NCBI GenBank assembly: GCA_001785725.1
Contig: MFUQ01000018.1
Location: forward strand, 1-13,711
DNA length: 13,711 nt
Origin: Candidatus Nomurabacteria bacterium RIFCSPLOWO2_01_FULL_36_10b
Lineage (GTDB): Bacteria > Patescibacteriota > Minisyncoccia > Phycocordibacterales > UBA1006
Direction: 5' to 3'
Shown piece by piece: positions 5,869 to 11,038 of this stretch. A model generated the notes under the pieces. That model ran no database searches, was not told the DNA's origin, and was given only the letters and a program-made list of their open reading frames with translations. Position numbers and translations under genes: made by a program. Positions within the stretch are counted from its first letter, which is position 1; the number at the start of each line of letters is the position of its first letter.

Positions 5869-5916
5869 GCTCATCCGAATCCGTTGGGTTATGAGCCCGT
5901 TACCCGGAATGAGCAG

Positions 5917-5954
5917 AAAAAAGAAGCCACCCCTCACAACTGGGGCAACTTCTT
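5917..5954 (-). terminator. Intrinsic terminator, hairpin A
   Basis: A 13-bp stem including three G-U wobbles with an 8-nt loop, then TTTTTT on the minus strand only. Confidence 0.7.
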
Positions 5955-5983
5955 AAAAATATGTGGAAAAAACTATTACAATC

Positions 5984-6011
5984 AATATAATCCTTTAATA
6001 ATCAATGTCAA
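5984..6011 (-). promoter_or_regulatory. Promoter of RNA4 / obg leader (TTGACA-16-TATATT)
   Basis: Perfect -35 TTGACA (6006-6011), 16-nt spacer, -10 TATATT (5984-5989). It begins directly beside the 31-bp repeat copy. A consensus-like DnaA box, TTTTCCACA on the minus strand (5962-5970), lies in the early transcribed region. Confidence 0.65.
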
Positions 6012-6013
6012 GA

Positions 6014-6044
6014 CCAAGCATTTTAATTATCAATGGTTTGCTGT
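6014..6044. repeat. 31-bp imperfect direct repeat, copy 1 (orphan MYG1 3' tail)
   Basis: 28 of 31 bases match 6116-6146, which is the real 3' end of the MYG1 gene plus 9 downstream bases. On the minus strand it would still encode QQTIDN and a stop. Outside these 31 bases similarity ends on both sides. Period 102 bp. Confidence 0.85.
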
Positions 6045-6076
6045 AAAAAAACTCCGTCGCCAAGTGGCAGACGGAG
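6045..6076 (-). terminator. MYG1 terminator
   Basis: Minus-strand stem CTCCGTC (from 6076) / GACGGAG (to 6052) with an inner GCC/GGC, followed by TTTTTTT. It lies ~50 nt past the MYG1 stop, between the two 31-bp repeats. Confidence 0.85.
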
Positions 6077-6115
6077 CTTTAATACTATGAGAACTTCTTA
6101 CATAATAAGTATATA

Positions 6116-6146
6116 CCAAACATTTTAATTGTCAATGGCTTGCTGT
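6116..6146. repeat. 31-bp imperfect direct repeat, copy 2 (MYG1 3' end)
   Basis: Contains the last seven MYG1 codons, the stop and the following bases. Differs from copy 1 at three positions. Confidence 0.85.
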
Positions 6147-7057
6147 GCAAGACTTATGGCACCTTCGCGAGAACTGGCAATGCACATAAATCCTGTTCTG
6201 TGACAAAATTGCGCAGTAGAAACGCCAGTCACTTTTTGCAATTCTTGCCCAACAAGACCTCGCCATTCTAATGGAAGCGCTTTGCGTAAAGTGAATCCTT
6301 TATGACGTACACGTAAACCAAGTATCCGCCATTCTGCATCTGCTCCATTTGGGAAAATAATATAAAATGTATCTGGAAGTTCTGCTTCGTCAGTAGAAAG
6401 TATTTCTTGCATATCAGTACGTGAGTAAGGATTCTGCACAATAACAATCTCTTTATTATCTAAATTATTATAAACAGATATCACGTCATCAATGCCTTTA
6501 TACTTTTCTATTGTGCGTTTAATCGTGCGCTGAATAAGTGACTTCGCAAAATCAACAAGAGATAAGAATGTTACATCACGATTGTCATCTTCACTTGGAG
6601 TTGGCAGAAAACTGCTTAATGCATCTCCAATAGTATATGGGACAATTCCATTGTCATTTACTTCATACAATGTAATGCCATTATCTGGAGCATCAACAGA
6701 CATAACTAAACGTCGTTCTATGTCACGCCAGACCCTTTCATCTCCTTCGCATAATAACAAACCGTAATGTTCCCACACCAAACCAAACGAAGCGTAAAGA
6801 ATTTTACTTTGTGTATGATATCCCGCGCCATCTGTCTGATGGTGGTCATAATGTTTATCATCATGATTGTAAACGCCACCAACATCAATAACATAATCAC
6901 ATTCTGCAATAATCTTCTCATCACGAGTACGAATAATTTCTCCTTCTTCATTATGAATATCTAACCATAACAGAAGCGTCGCGCACGCAAAAATATCATC
7001 GGCATGAAAACTGCCGTTATGAGTTGCTATTTTCTTTCTCTTTTTTGGAGAAAACAT
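6125..7057 (-). CDS. MYG1 family protein (putative 3'-5' RNA exonuclease, DHH-like)
   Basis: 310 aa, the usual size for the MYG1/GAMM1 family. The human member has been described as a 3'-5' RNA exonuclease. The N-terminal motif is ATHNGSFHADDIFA (11-24) with H13, H18, D20 and D21. The second motif, VIDVGGVYNHDDKHYDHHQ (56-74), supplies D58, H65, D66, D71, H72 and H73 as likely metal ligands. The C-terminal part (RVRHKGFTLRKALPLEWRGL, FCHRTGFMCIASSREGAISLAQQA) matches the family's last blocks. The ATG overlaps the stop of the holin-like gene (TAATG), so translation is coupled. Substrate in this organism unknown. Confidence 0.93.
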   Translation of the reverse strand: MFSPKKRKKIATHNGSFHADDIFACATLLLWLDIHNEEGEIIRTRDEKIIAECDYVIDVGGVYNHDDKHYDHHQTDGAGYHTQSKILYASFGLVWEHYGLLLCEGDERVWRDIERRLVMSVDAPDNGITLYEVNDNGIVPYTIGDALSSFLPTPSEDDNRDVTFLSLVDFAKSLIQRTIKRTIEKYKGIDDVISVYNNLDNKEIVIVQNPYSRTDMQEILSTDEAELPDTFYIIFPNGADAEWRILGLRVRHKGFTLRKALPLEWRGLVGQELQKVTGVSTAQFCHRTGFMCIASSREGAISLAQQAIDN

Positions 7058-7374
7058 TACAATAATTGATTAATAATCCATACTCCAATAGATGCAATAA
7101 TTGAACCAATTACAGCGGCCATAATTGAGTTTACATCAAATCCTGGAATGTAACGCGCTAAAACCCAAAAAGCGATAGCGTTTAATATAATTGCAATGAA
7201 TATAAAAAGAAATGAGTCAGGCAAAAGCGCTCGCACAATTGCATTCAATAGTGCGAAAGCAAGTCCTGTAATAACTGCTGTTGGCCAAAATCCAGCTATG
7301 GAAATACCTGGGACAACATACGAGATTCCAATAATCAGAAGAGCGTATAAAATAACTTTTATGATAGCGAACAT
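7057..7374 (-). CDS. Four-TM 'phage holin superfamily IV' membrane protein (PF04020 type)
   Basis: 105 aa, nearly all hydrophobic, with four helices at roughly 3-24, 29-49, 55-76 and 82-103. The segments GISIAGFWPTAVITGLAFALLNAIVRALL and LARYIPGFDVNSIMAAVIGSIIAS match the pattern of the widespread DUF360/PF04020 family. Despite its name the family is chromosomal and of unknown role; no lysis function is implied. It overlaps the MYG1 ATG by 1 nt and so is cotranscribed. A TATAAT 10 nt before the ATG predicts a leaderless mRNA. Confidence 0.88.
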   Translation of the reverse strand: MFAIIKVILYALLIIGISYVVPGISIAGFWPTAVITGLAFALLNAIVRALLPDSFLFIFIAIILNAIAFWVLARYIPGFDVNSIMAAVIGSIIASIGVWIINQLL

Positions 7375-7384
7375 ATAAAAATAT

Positions 7385-7390
7385 ATTATA
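7385..7390 (-). promoter_or_regulatory. -10 box of the holin-like - MYG1 operon (TATAAT)
   Basis: Consensus TATAAT on the minus strand, 10 nt before the ATG at 7374. Predicted leader 3-4 nt. Confidence 0.55.
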
Positions 7391-7416
7391 AATAAATTGA
7401 TAATTATTATTAATTA

Positions 7417-7869
7417 CTAAAATAAACTTTCAACAACGGCTTTAACATCAGTGCCATCAGCTTTACCCTTTAACTCACCCATAAGTGTACCAACAAACTT
7501 ACCCATTTGCGACTTATCTGTAATGCCAAGTTCTTCTTTCTTTTGTATTGCAATTGTGCGAATTGCATCTTGACTCATCATTGCTGGCAAATATGCTTCA
7601 AGTACTACAAGCTCGGCTTTTTCACCAGCGACTAAATCATCACGACCAGCATCACCGAATTGTTGTATAGAATCCTTGCGGCGTTTTACTTCTGTTCTAA
7701 TAACCGCAAGTACTTCATCATCTGACAATTCATCAGTTGGCATACGACCAAGTTCAACTAATTTATTTGTCATAGACGCCATAACACCACGAATTGCCAT
7801 AAGCTTCTCTTGCTCTTTTGCTTTCATAGCACTCTTCATATCTTCTTTTATCTGTTGTTGCAATAACAT
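7417..7869 (-). CDS. yqeY: GatB/YqeY domain-containing protein
   Basis: 150 aa, the standard length. It has the N-terminal MLLQQQIKEDMKSAMKAKEQEKLMAIRGVMA, the central EVLAVIRTEVKRRKDSIQQF, and the C-terminal GKFVGTLMGELKGKADGTDVKAVVESLF typical of YqeY. The fold is the same tRNA-binding helical bundle that ends GatB, here free-standing. It is thought to act in tRNA-related functions, but no reaction is established. A 42-nt gap separates it from the holin-like gene, which has its own -10. Divergent from the exonuclease gene. Confidence 0.93.
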   Translation of the reverse strand: MLLQQQIKEDMKSAMKAKEQEKLMAIRGVMASMTNKLVELGRMPTDELSDDEVLAVIRTEVKRRKDSIQQFGDAGRDDLVAGEKAELVVLEAYLPAMMSQDAIRTIAIQKKEELGITDKSQMGKFVGTLMGELKGKADGTDVKAVVESLF

Positions 7870-7879
7870 AAATACAATA

Positions 7880-7885
7880 ATTTTA
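7880..7885 (-). promoter_or_regulatory. -10 box of yqeY (TAAAAT)
   Basis: TAAAAT on the minus strand ends 10 nt before the ATG at 7869; the same spacing as for gyrA and the holin-like gene. Confidence 0.45.
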
Positions 7886-7890
7886 ATCTA

Positions 7891-7907
7891 ATCCGCCAGA
7901 GGCGGAT
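7891..7907. repeat. Perfect palindrome between divergent promoters (ATCCGCC-AGA-GGCGGAT)
   Basis: A 7-bp perfect stem with a 3-nt loop, GC-rich in an AT-rich gap. It sits upstream of the yqeY -10 and upstream of the exonuclease -10, so it could be an operator for both. It may equally be one copy of a dispersed palindromic repeat. Confidence 0.6.
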
Positions 7908-7927
7908 ATGAACTAATACAGAGAATA

Positions 7928-7936
7928 TGATACCAT
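7928..7936 (+). promoter_or_regulatory. Exonuclease promoter, extended -10 (TGATACCAT)
   Basis: TGA-TACCAT ends 8 nt before the ATG at 7945. It overlaps the upstream in-frame ATG at 7927, which supports 7945 as the true start. Confidence 0.45.
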
Positions 7937-7944
7937 ATTTATAT

Positions 7945-8775
7945 ATGAAATACACACTTGTCTTTCTAGACACAGAAACAACTGGTAAAGAGAACACTGA
8001 TCGTCTATGCCAATTGGCATATAAAAAACTTGACGAGCCAATGGAATCTCTTTTTAATCATTTCTACAAACCGCCTGTTCCAATATCAATAGGTTCTATG
8101 GCAGTGCATCATATAACTAGTGAAATGGTCGCGGACAAACCACTTTTCATAGAAAGTCCTGAATATGAGACAACCAAACATCTTCTTGAAGAAGAGAATA
8201 CAGTTGTTATCTGCCACAATGCCCAATTTGATGTTGCTATTCTTAAACGTGAGAACATTCGCCCTGCAAATAGCATTGACACTCTTCGTCTTGTACGCTT
8301 TTTAGATCCAGATATGATTATGGAAAAACATAATCTTCAATACTTACGCTATCTTCTTGAACTTGATAAAGATACTTCTGAAAAAATTGAAGCTCATGAC
8401 GCAAAAGGCGATGTAATTATACTTGAGCTTCTTTTTAAACGTCTTTTGAAAAAGATGAGAGGGCTACCCATCGCCAATTCGAATGTAGGCCTCCCCCTAA
8501 CCAATTCGAATGTAGGCCTCCCCCTAACCCCCTCCAAAGGAGGGGGAATAGATATTTCTGATGAAGCTATTATAGAAGAGATGATGAGGATTTCTAAAGA
8601 ACCAATGCTTATTGGCAAGTTTGCATTTGGTAAACACAATGGAAAGCGTGTGGCGGATGTTGCGGTAGAAGACCCGGGATATCTTCAGTGGCTCCTAACT
8701 CAAAAACGCCAATCAGAGAATCCAGATAGTGAAGCTGATTGGATCCACACTCTTGAACATTTCTTAAAAACGTGA
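7945..8775 (+). CDS. DnaQ-like DEDDh 3'-5' exonuclease with ExoX-type C-terminal domain
   Basis: 276 aa from the ATG at 7945. An in-frame ATG at 7927 would add six residues but lies inside the promoter. The exonuclease domain covers 1-170: Exo I FLDTETTG (D9, E11), Exo II CHNAQFD (D96), Exo III AHDAKGD (H151, D156), a complete DEDDh set. Residues 173-201 are an inserted low-complexity linker of 9-residue repeats. The C-terminal domain (about 221-255: FAFGKHNGKRVADVAVEDPGYLQWLL) resembles the small domain at the end of exodeoxyribonuclease X-like proteins. Role: single-strand DNA or RNA trimming or repair; the polymerase proofreading role is not shown. The UGA stop lies within the next gene's extended -10. 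Confidence 0.9.
   Translation: MKYTLVFLDTETTGKENTDRLCQLAYKKLDEPMESLFNHFYKPPVPISIGSMAVHHITSEMVADKPLFIESPEYETTKHLLEEENTVVICHNAQFDVAILKRENIRPANSIDTLRLVRFLDPDMIMEKHNLQYLRYLLELDKDTSEKIEAHDAKGDVIILELLFKRLLKKMRGLPIANSNVGLPLTNSNVGLPLTPSKGGGIDISDEAIIEEMMRISKEPMLIGKFAFGKHNGKRVADVAVEDPGYLQWLLTQKRQSENPDSEADWIHTLEHFLKT
8463..8546 (+). repeat. In-frame tandem 27-bp repeats plus GC palindrome inside the exonuclease gene
   Basis: 8474-8500 and 8501-8527 are identical 27-bp units. A third, diverged unit lies just upstream, with about 16 of 21 bases alike over 8463-8482. The array ends in CCCCCTCC-AAA-GGAGGGGG (8528-8546), a perfect 8-bp stem. The unit length is a multiple of 3, so the frame is kept and encodes NSNVGLPLT repeats. 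GC-rich in an AT-rich gene. It looks like an inserted dispersed repeat tolerated as an interdomain linker. Confidence 0.9.
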
Positions 8776-8781
8776 TACATT
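8773..8781 (+). promoter_or_regulatory. Promoter of the multi-TM gene, extended -10 (TGATACATT)
   Basis: TGA-TACATT, where TGA is also the exonuclease stop codon. It ends 9 nt before the ATG at 8791. Predicted leader 2-3 nt. Confidence 0.45.
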
Positions 8782-8790
8782 CGCATTATT

Positions 8791-9396
8791 ATGACTACAC
8801 AAACAACATTCTTAATCAACGATATATTTAAAAAATCTTGGGGTATCTATAAGAAAGATGCTTGGGGCTTTATTTTATTTGTCGTAATAATATTAATATT
8901 GGAAATCGCAGGTATTCCAGTATCTCTATTAAGCATAATTGTTACTCCTTTATTAATAAAATATACGCTCTTGGCTATTAATAACGAAAAACCTTCATTT
9001 AAACAAACTATAAAAGAAGTGGACGCACGTATAATACTTTACTATATTATTGCGTCACTCATATTTGGCTTAATTAATATGATTGGTACAATTCTACTTA
9101 TCATCCCAGGTATTATTGCCCTTACAACATTCTACTTCTATTCATTTGGAATAATTGATAAACGAATGGGCCCAATTGAATCATTAAAATACAGTCAGAA
9201 AATTACAAAGGGGCACCGTTGGAAAATCTTTGTCTTTGGACTTGTGTGCATCTTGCTTTTAATATTGGGTGCCATTCCAATTGGTCTTGGGTTACTGATT
9301 ACCTTCCCTCTTACAACAATCGCATCAGCATTGGTTTACAAATATCTCGTTACTAAACATTCTGAAAACTCAAACGTCGTTAATGCAACTGCATAA
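8791..9396 (+). CDS. Multi-TM integral membrane protein (DUF975/YciC-like)
   Basis: 201 aa. An N-terminal amphipathic stretch (NDIFKKSWGIYKKDAWG) leads to long hydrophobic blocks at about 25-66, 84-118 and 153-190, probably 5-6 helices. The segment GPIESLKYSQKITKGHRWKIFVFGLV (about 126-151) is the loop typical of DUF975- and glycerophosphodiesterase-membrane-domain-like proteins, in which 'SL..S..L.KG' precedes a TM pair. No catalytic residues are seen. The start has no SD but an extended -10 9 nt upstream. It lies 15 nt after the exonuclease stop. Transport or membrane role unknown. Confidence 0.8.
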   Translation: MTTQTTFLINDIFKKSWGIYKKDAWGFILFVVIILILEIAGIPVSLLSIIVTPLLIKYTLLAINNEKPSFKQTIKEVDARIILYYIIASLIFGLINMIGTILLIIPGIIALTTFYFYSFGIIDKRMGPIESLKYSQKITKGHRWKIFVFGLVCILLLILGAIPIGLGLLITFPLTTIASALVYKYLVTKHSENSNVVNATA

Positions 9397-9401
9397 ATAA
9401 T

Positions 9402-9429
9402 TTGACAATGTCATTAAAGAAAATATAGT
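9402..9429 (+). promoter_or_regulatory. Promoter of the 109-aa orphan (TTGACA-16-TATAGT)
   Basis: Perfect -35 TTGACA (9402-9407), 16-nt spacer, TATAGT (9424-9429). The predicted leader of ~24 nt contains an SD, unlike the other promoters of this window. Confidence 0.65.
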
Positions 9430-9448
9430 TAAAGAAAATAACTTTAAA

Positions 9449-9455
9449 AAGGAGG
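9449..9455 (+). promoter_or_regulatory. Canonical ribosome binding site (AAGGAGG)
   Basis: Perfect Shine-Dalgarno sequence 4 nt before the ATG at 9460 and 10 nt before a second in-frame ATG at 9466. It is the only clear SD in front of a gene here. Confidence 0.8.
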
Positions 9456-9459
9456 TTGT

Positions 9460-9789
9460 ATGTTAATGGAAAGGTTGCGTCCATATTTTGGTACAATGGA
9501 AGAATTACAACAGGAGCAGGGGCTGTTCCTTGAATTCATGCGTGTGAAAATTTGCAAAATAAATGATCTTATTGGAGCAATCAAAAATATATACAAAAGC
9601 AATGGGTATATATGTTTTGAAGAAAGTGCAAAAAAAATAAGAGGAACAATTACAAATCATGTTCTCAAATTTAAAAAAGATGAGAACAAACGCATGGTTG
9701 TGCTTATTTACAGAGCAGGCGGTATACTAATTGGCGTCCATGATATGGACGGCATAATTGTTGAAGCACAACCGGTAAGCCCTATATAA
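9460..9789 (+). CDS. Unrecognised 109-aa protein with its own expression unit
   Basis: I do not recognise a family. The protein is mixed charged and soluble. The N-terminal half is probably helical (MEELQQEQGLFLEFMRVKICKINDLIGAIKNIYKSN). The C-terminal half is probably beta-rich (NKRMVVLIYRAGGILIGVHDMDGIIVEAQPV). No TM helix, signal peptide or metal motif is seen. The start is 9460, or 9466, which sits at a more usual distance from the SD. The gene is a complete monocistronic unit with consensus promoter, perfect SD and intrinsic terminator, in contrast to its neighbours with short leaders and no SD. This suggests high or independent expression, or a different origin. Confidence 0.8.
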   Translation: MLMERLRPYFGTMEELQQEQGLFLEFMRVKICKINDLIGAIKNIYKSNGYICFEESAKKIRGTITNHVLKFKKDENKRMVVLIYRAGGILIGVHDMDGIIVEAQPVSPI

Positions 9790-9801
9790 CAATGAAGAAA
9801 G

Positions 9802-9827
9802 ATCCATGCCTGATGGCAGGGATTTTT
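9802..9827 (+). terminator. Terminator of the 109-aa gene
   Basis: ATCC-A-TGCC / GGCA-G-GGAT with a TGAT loop, followed by TTTTT. It begins 12 nt after the stop. Confidence 0.75.
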
Positions 9828-9848
9828 CATTTCCATAAAAAGAGAAGA

Positions 9849-9854
9849 TATACT
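9849..9854 (+). promoter_or_regulatory. -10 box of rmuC (TATACT)
   Basis: TATACT ends 11 nt before the rmuC ATG. An overlapping second TATACT (9854-9859) would leave only 6 nt. A leaderless or near-leaderless start is predicted. Confidence 0.45.
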
Positions 9855-9865
9855 ATACTGACACT

Positions 9866-10942
9866 ATGCAAATCGCAGTAATAATTATTGGTATTGTTCT
9901 AATAGCACTTCTCATTATAGTGCTTGTTGCAGTGCTTAAGAAAAAGCACCCAGCTGAAGTTGCAGAACAAAATCAAGGAATGCAACTGTTATTACAACAC
10001 ATGCAAGACCTTACACATCGCGTTGATGAGCGACTTGGCGAGTCGTCTAAGGTGCTCAATGAATCTCTACAACATCATAATATGTCTCTCCAACAACAAT
10101 TTGGAGAATCACAAAAACTTGTGCGTGAGATTACACGTGAAATTACTGAAGTAAAAGAAACTGGCAAACAAGTTCTTTCATTCGCTGACCAACTTAAAAA
10201 TCTACAGGATATACTAAAAAATCCAAAACAGCGCGGGATTCTTGGTGAATATTATTTGGAAACGACGTTAAAGAATGTTCTGCCACCCGGCTCGTATCAC
10301 ATGCAGTATCCATTCCCAGATGGAACGATTGTTGACGCTGTTGTAATGGTAAAAGACAAAGTTATTCCAATTGATTCAAAATTCTCTCTTGAAAATTATA
10401 ATCGCCTAACAGTAACACATGACCCCGCAGAGCAGGAACGACTTGAAAAAGCTTTTAAACAAGACCTAAAAAATAGAATTGATGAAACAAGTAAGTATAT
10501 ACAACCAGCCAATGGAACTATGGACTTTGCTTTCATGTTTATTCCTCATGAAGCAATATATTATGACCTTCTCGTAAACGAGATTGGCGCTATGAAAGTA
10601 AATACGCAAGATATGATTGAATACGCTTTTAGCAAAAATGTTCTTATTGTATCCCCAACATCATTCCTAGCATTTCTCCAAACCGTATTACAGGGATTGA
10701 AAGCGTTGCAAATAGAAGAATCAGCGAAAGAGATTCAAAAGCGTGTTGGAGAACTTGGAAAGCATATAAAAGCGTATGAGGAATATCATGATAAACTAGG
10801 CAAGAATCTTGGTACTGTTGTTAACCATTATAATTTATCTAATAATGAGTTGAAAAAAATTGATAAAGATGTTACACGTATAACAGGCGAATCAATAGAT
10901 ATAGAGCTTGATACTGTTGAACGCCCGTTGCTTGAAGAATAA
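9866..10942 (+). CDS. rmuC: DNA recombination protein RmuC
   Basis: 358 aa. RmuC limits recombination at inverted repeats and is thought to be a nuclease. There is one N-terminal TM anchor (residues 2-24). A helical coiled-coil region runs about 30-120. The RmuC domain runs from KNPKQRGILGEYYLETTLKNVLPPG (118-142) to about 330. The restriction-endonuclease-like core shows E128, D157 in GTIVDAVV and the PIDSKFSLENY motif with D170 and K172, i.e. PD-(D/E)xK. FMFIPHEAIYYDLL follows, as in the family. The start is fixed by the TM anchor and the -10 box 11 nt upstream. tRNA-Glu follows 10 nt after the stop, so the two may be cotranscribed. Confidence 0.95.
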   Translation: MQIAVIIIGIVLIALLIIVLVAVLKKKHPAEVAEQNQGMQLLLQHMQDLTHRVDERLGESSKVLNESLQHHNMSLQQQFGESQKLVREITREITEVKETGKQVLSFADQLKNLQDILKNPKQRGILGEYYLETTLKNVLPPGSYHMQYPFPDGTIVDAVVMVKDKVIPIDSKFSLENYNRLTVTHDPAEQERLEKAFKQDLKNRIDETSKYIQPANGTMDFAFMFIPHEAIYYDLLVNEIGAMKVNTQDMIEYAFSKNVLIVSPTSFLAFLQTVLQGLKALQIEESAKEIQKRVGELGKHIKAYEEYHDKLGKNLGTVVNHYNLSNNELKKIDKDVTRITGESIDIELDTVERPLLEE

Positions 10943-10952
10943 AATACTTTTA

Positions 10953-11024
10953 GGCCTCATCGTCTAGCGGCTAGGACACATCCCTCTCACGGATGAAACC
11001 GGGGTTCAATTCCCCGTGGGGTCA
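10953..11024 (+). tRNA. tRNA-Glu (anticodon CTC)
   Basis: A 72-nt cloverleaf. Acceptor GGCCTCA / TGGGGTC with two G-U pairs; D-arm with TCTAGCGGCTAGGA; anticodon stem CATCC/GGATG with loop CTCTCAC (anticodon CTC, reads GAG); T-arm CGGGG-TTCAATT-CCCCG; discriminator A. CCA is not encoded. It separates the plus-strand genes from the minus-strand ribonucleotide reductase cluster. Confidence 0.96.
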
Positions 11025-11038
11025 CATTTCGAAACGTT

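Larger units (their letters stand above)
5810..5977 (-). ncRNA. RNA4: structured ncRNA or obg leader with tandem terminators
   Basis: A strong promoter upstream predicts a start near 5977. Hairpin A (5921-5954) pairs AAGAAG-UUG-CCCC with GGGG-UGG-CUUCUU. Its three wobble pairs exist only on the minus strand, and six Ts follow. Hairpin B (5869-5914) pairs GCTCAT/ATGAGC and CCG/CGG around an inner GGG-CTCATAA-CCC hairpin. Hairpin C (5816-5868) pairs TAGGGGCC with GGCCCTTA, then GATTC/GAATC and ACTG/CAGT, and runs into TTATTTTTT. The region could yield a ~60-nt RNA ended at A, a ~165-nt RNA ended at C, or an attenuated obg leader. No ORF is apparent. Confidence 0.55.
5775..6124. other. 350-bp gene-free region: three hairpins, promoters, a 3'-end duplication
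   Basis: Between obg and MYG1, on the minus strand in transcription order: the MYG1 terminator (6045-6076), a 31-bp copy of the MYG1 3' end (6014-6044), promoter TTGACA-16-TATATT (5984-6011), hairpins A, B and C, then the obg promoter. The only sizeable ORF here (5743-6090, plus) is low-complexity read-through of the hairpins and not credible. Confidence 0.7.

Noticed and set aside
5869..5914. Functional tRNA gene in hairpin B
   Set aside because: Only the anticodon-arm core fits. There is no acceptor stem, D-arm or T-arm of tRNA geometry on either strand.
2142..5970. Origin of replication suggested by gyrA and DnaA boxes
   Set aside because: Only two isolated boxes 3.8 kb apart, with no cluster, no AT-rich unwinding element tied to them, and no dnaA, dnaN or gyrB nearby.
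5743..6090. 115-codon plus-strand ORF overlapping the obg start and the hairpins
   Set aside because: It reads antisense through three hairpins and a terminator, with no SD, no promoter and low-complexity protein.
8773..8775. UGA recoding (Gracilibacteria/SR1 code)
   Set aside because: UGA ends the exonuclease exactly after its C-terminal domain, and no in-frame UGA occurs inside the recognised genes. The standard bacterial code fits.
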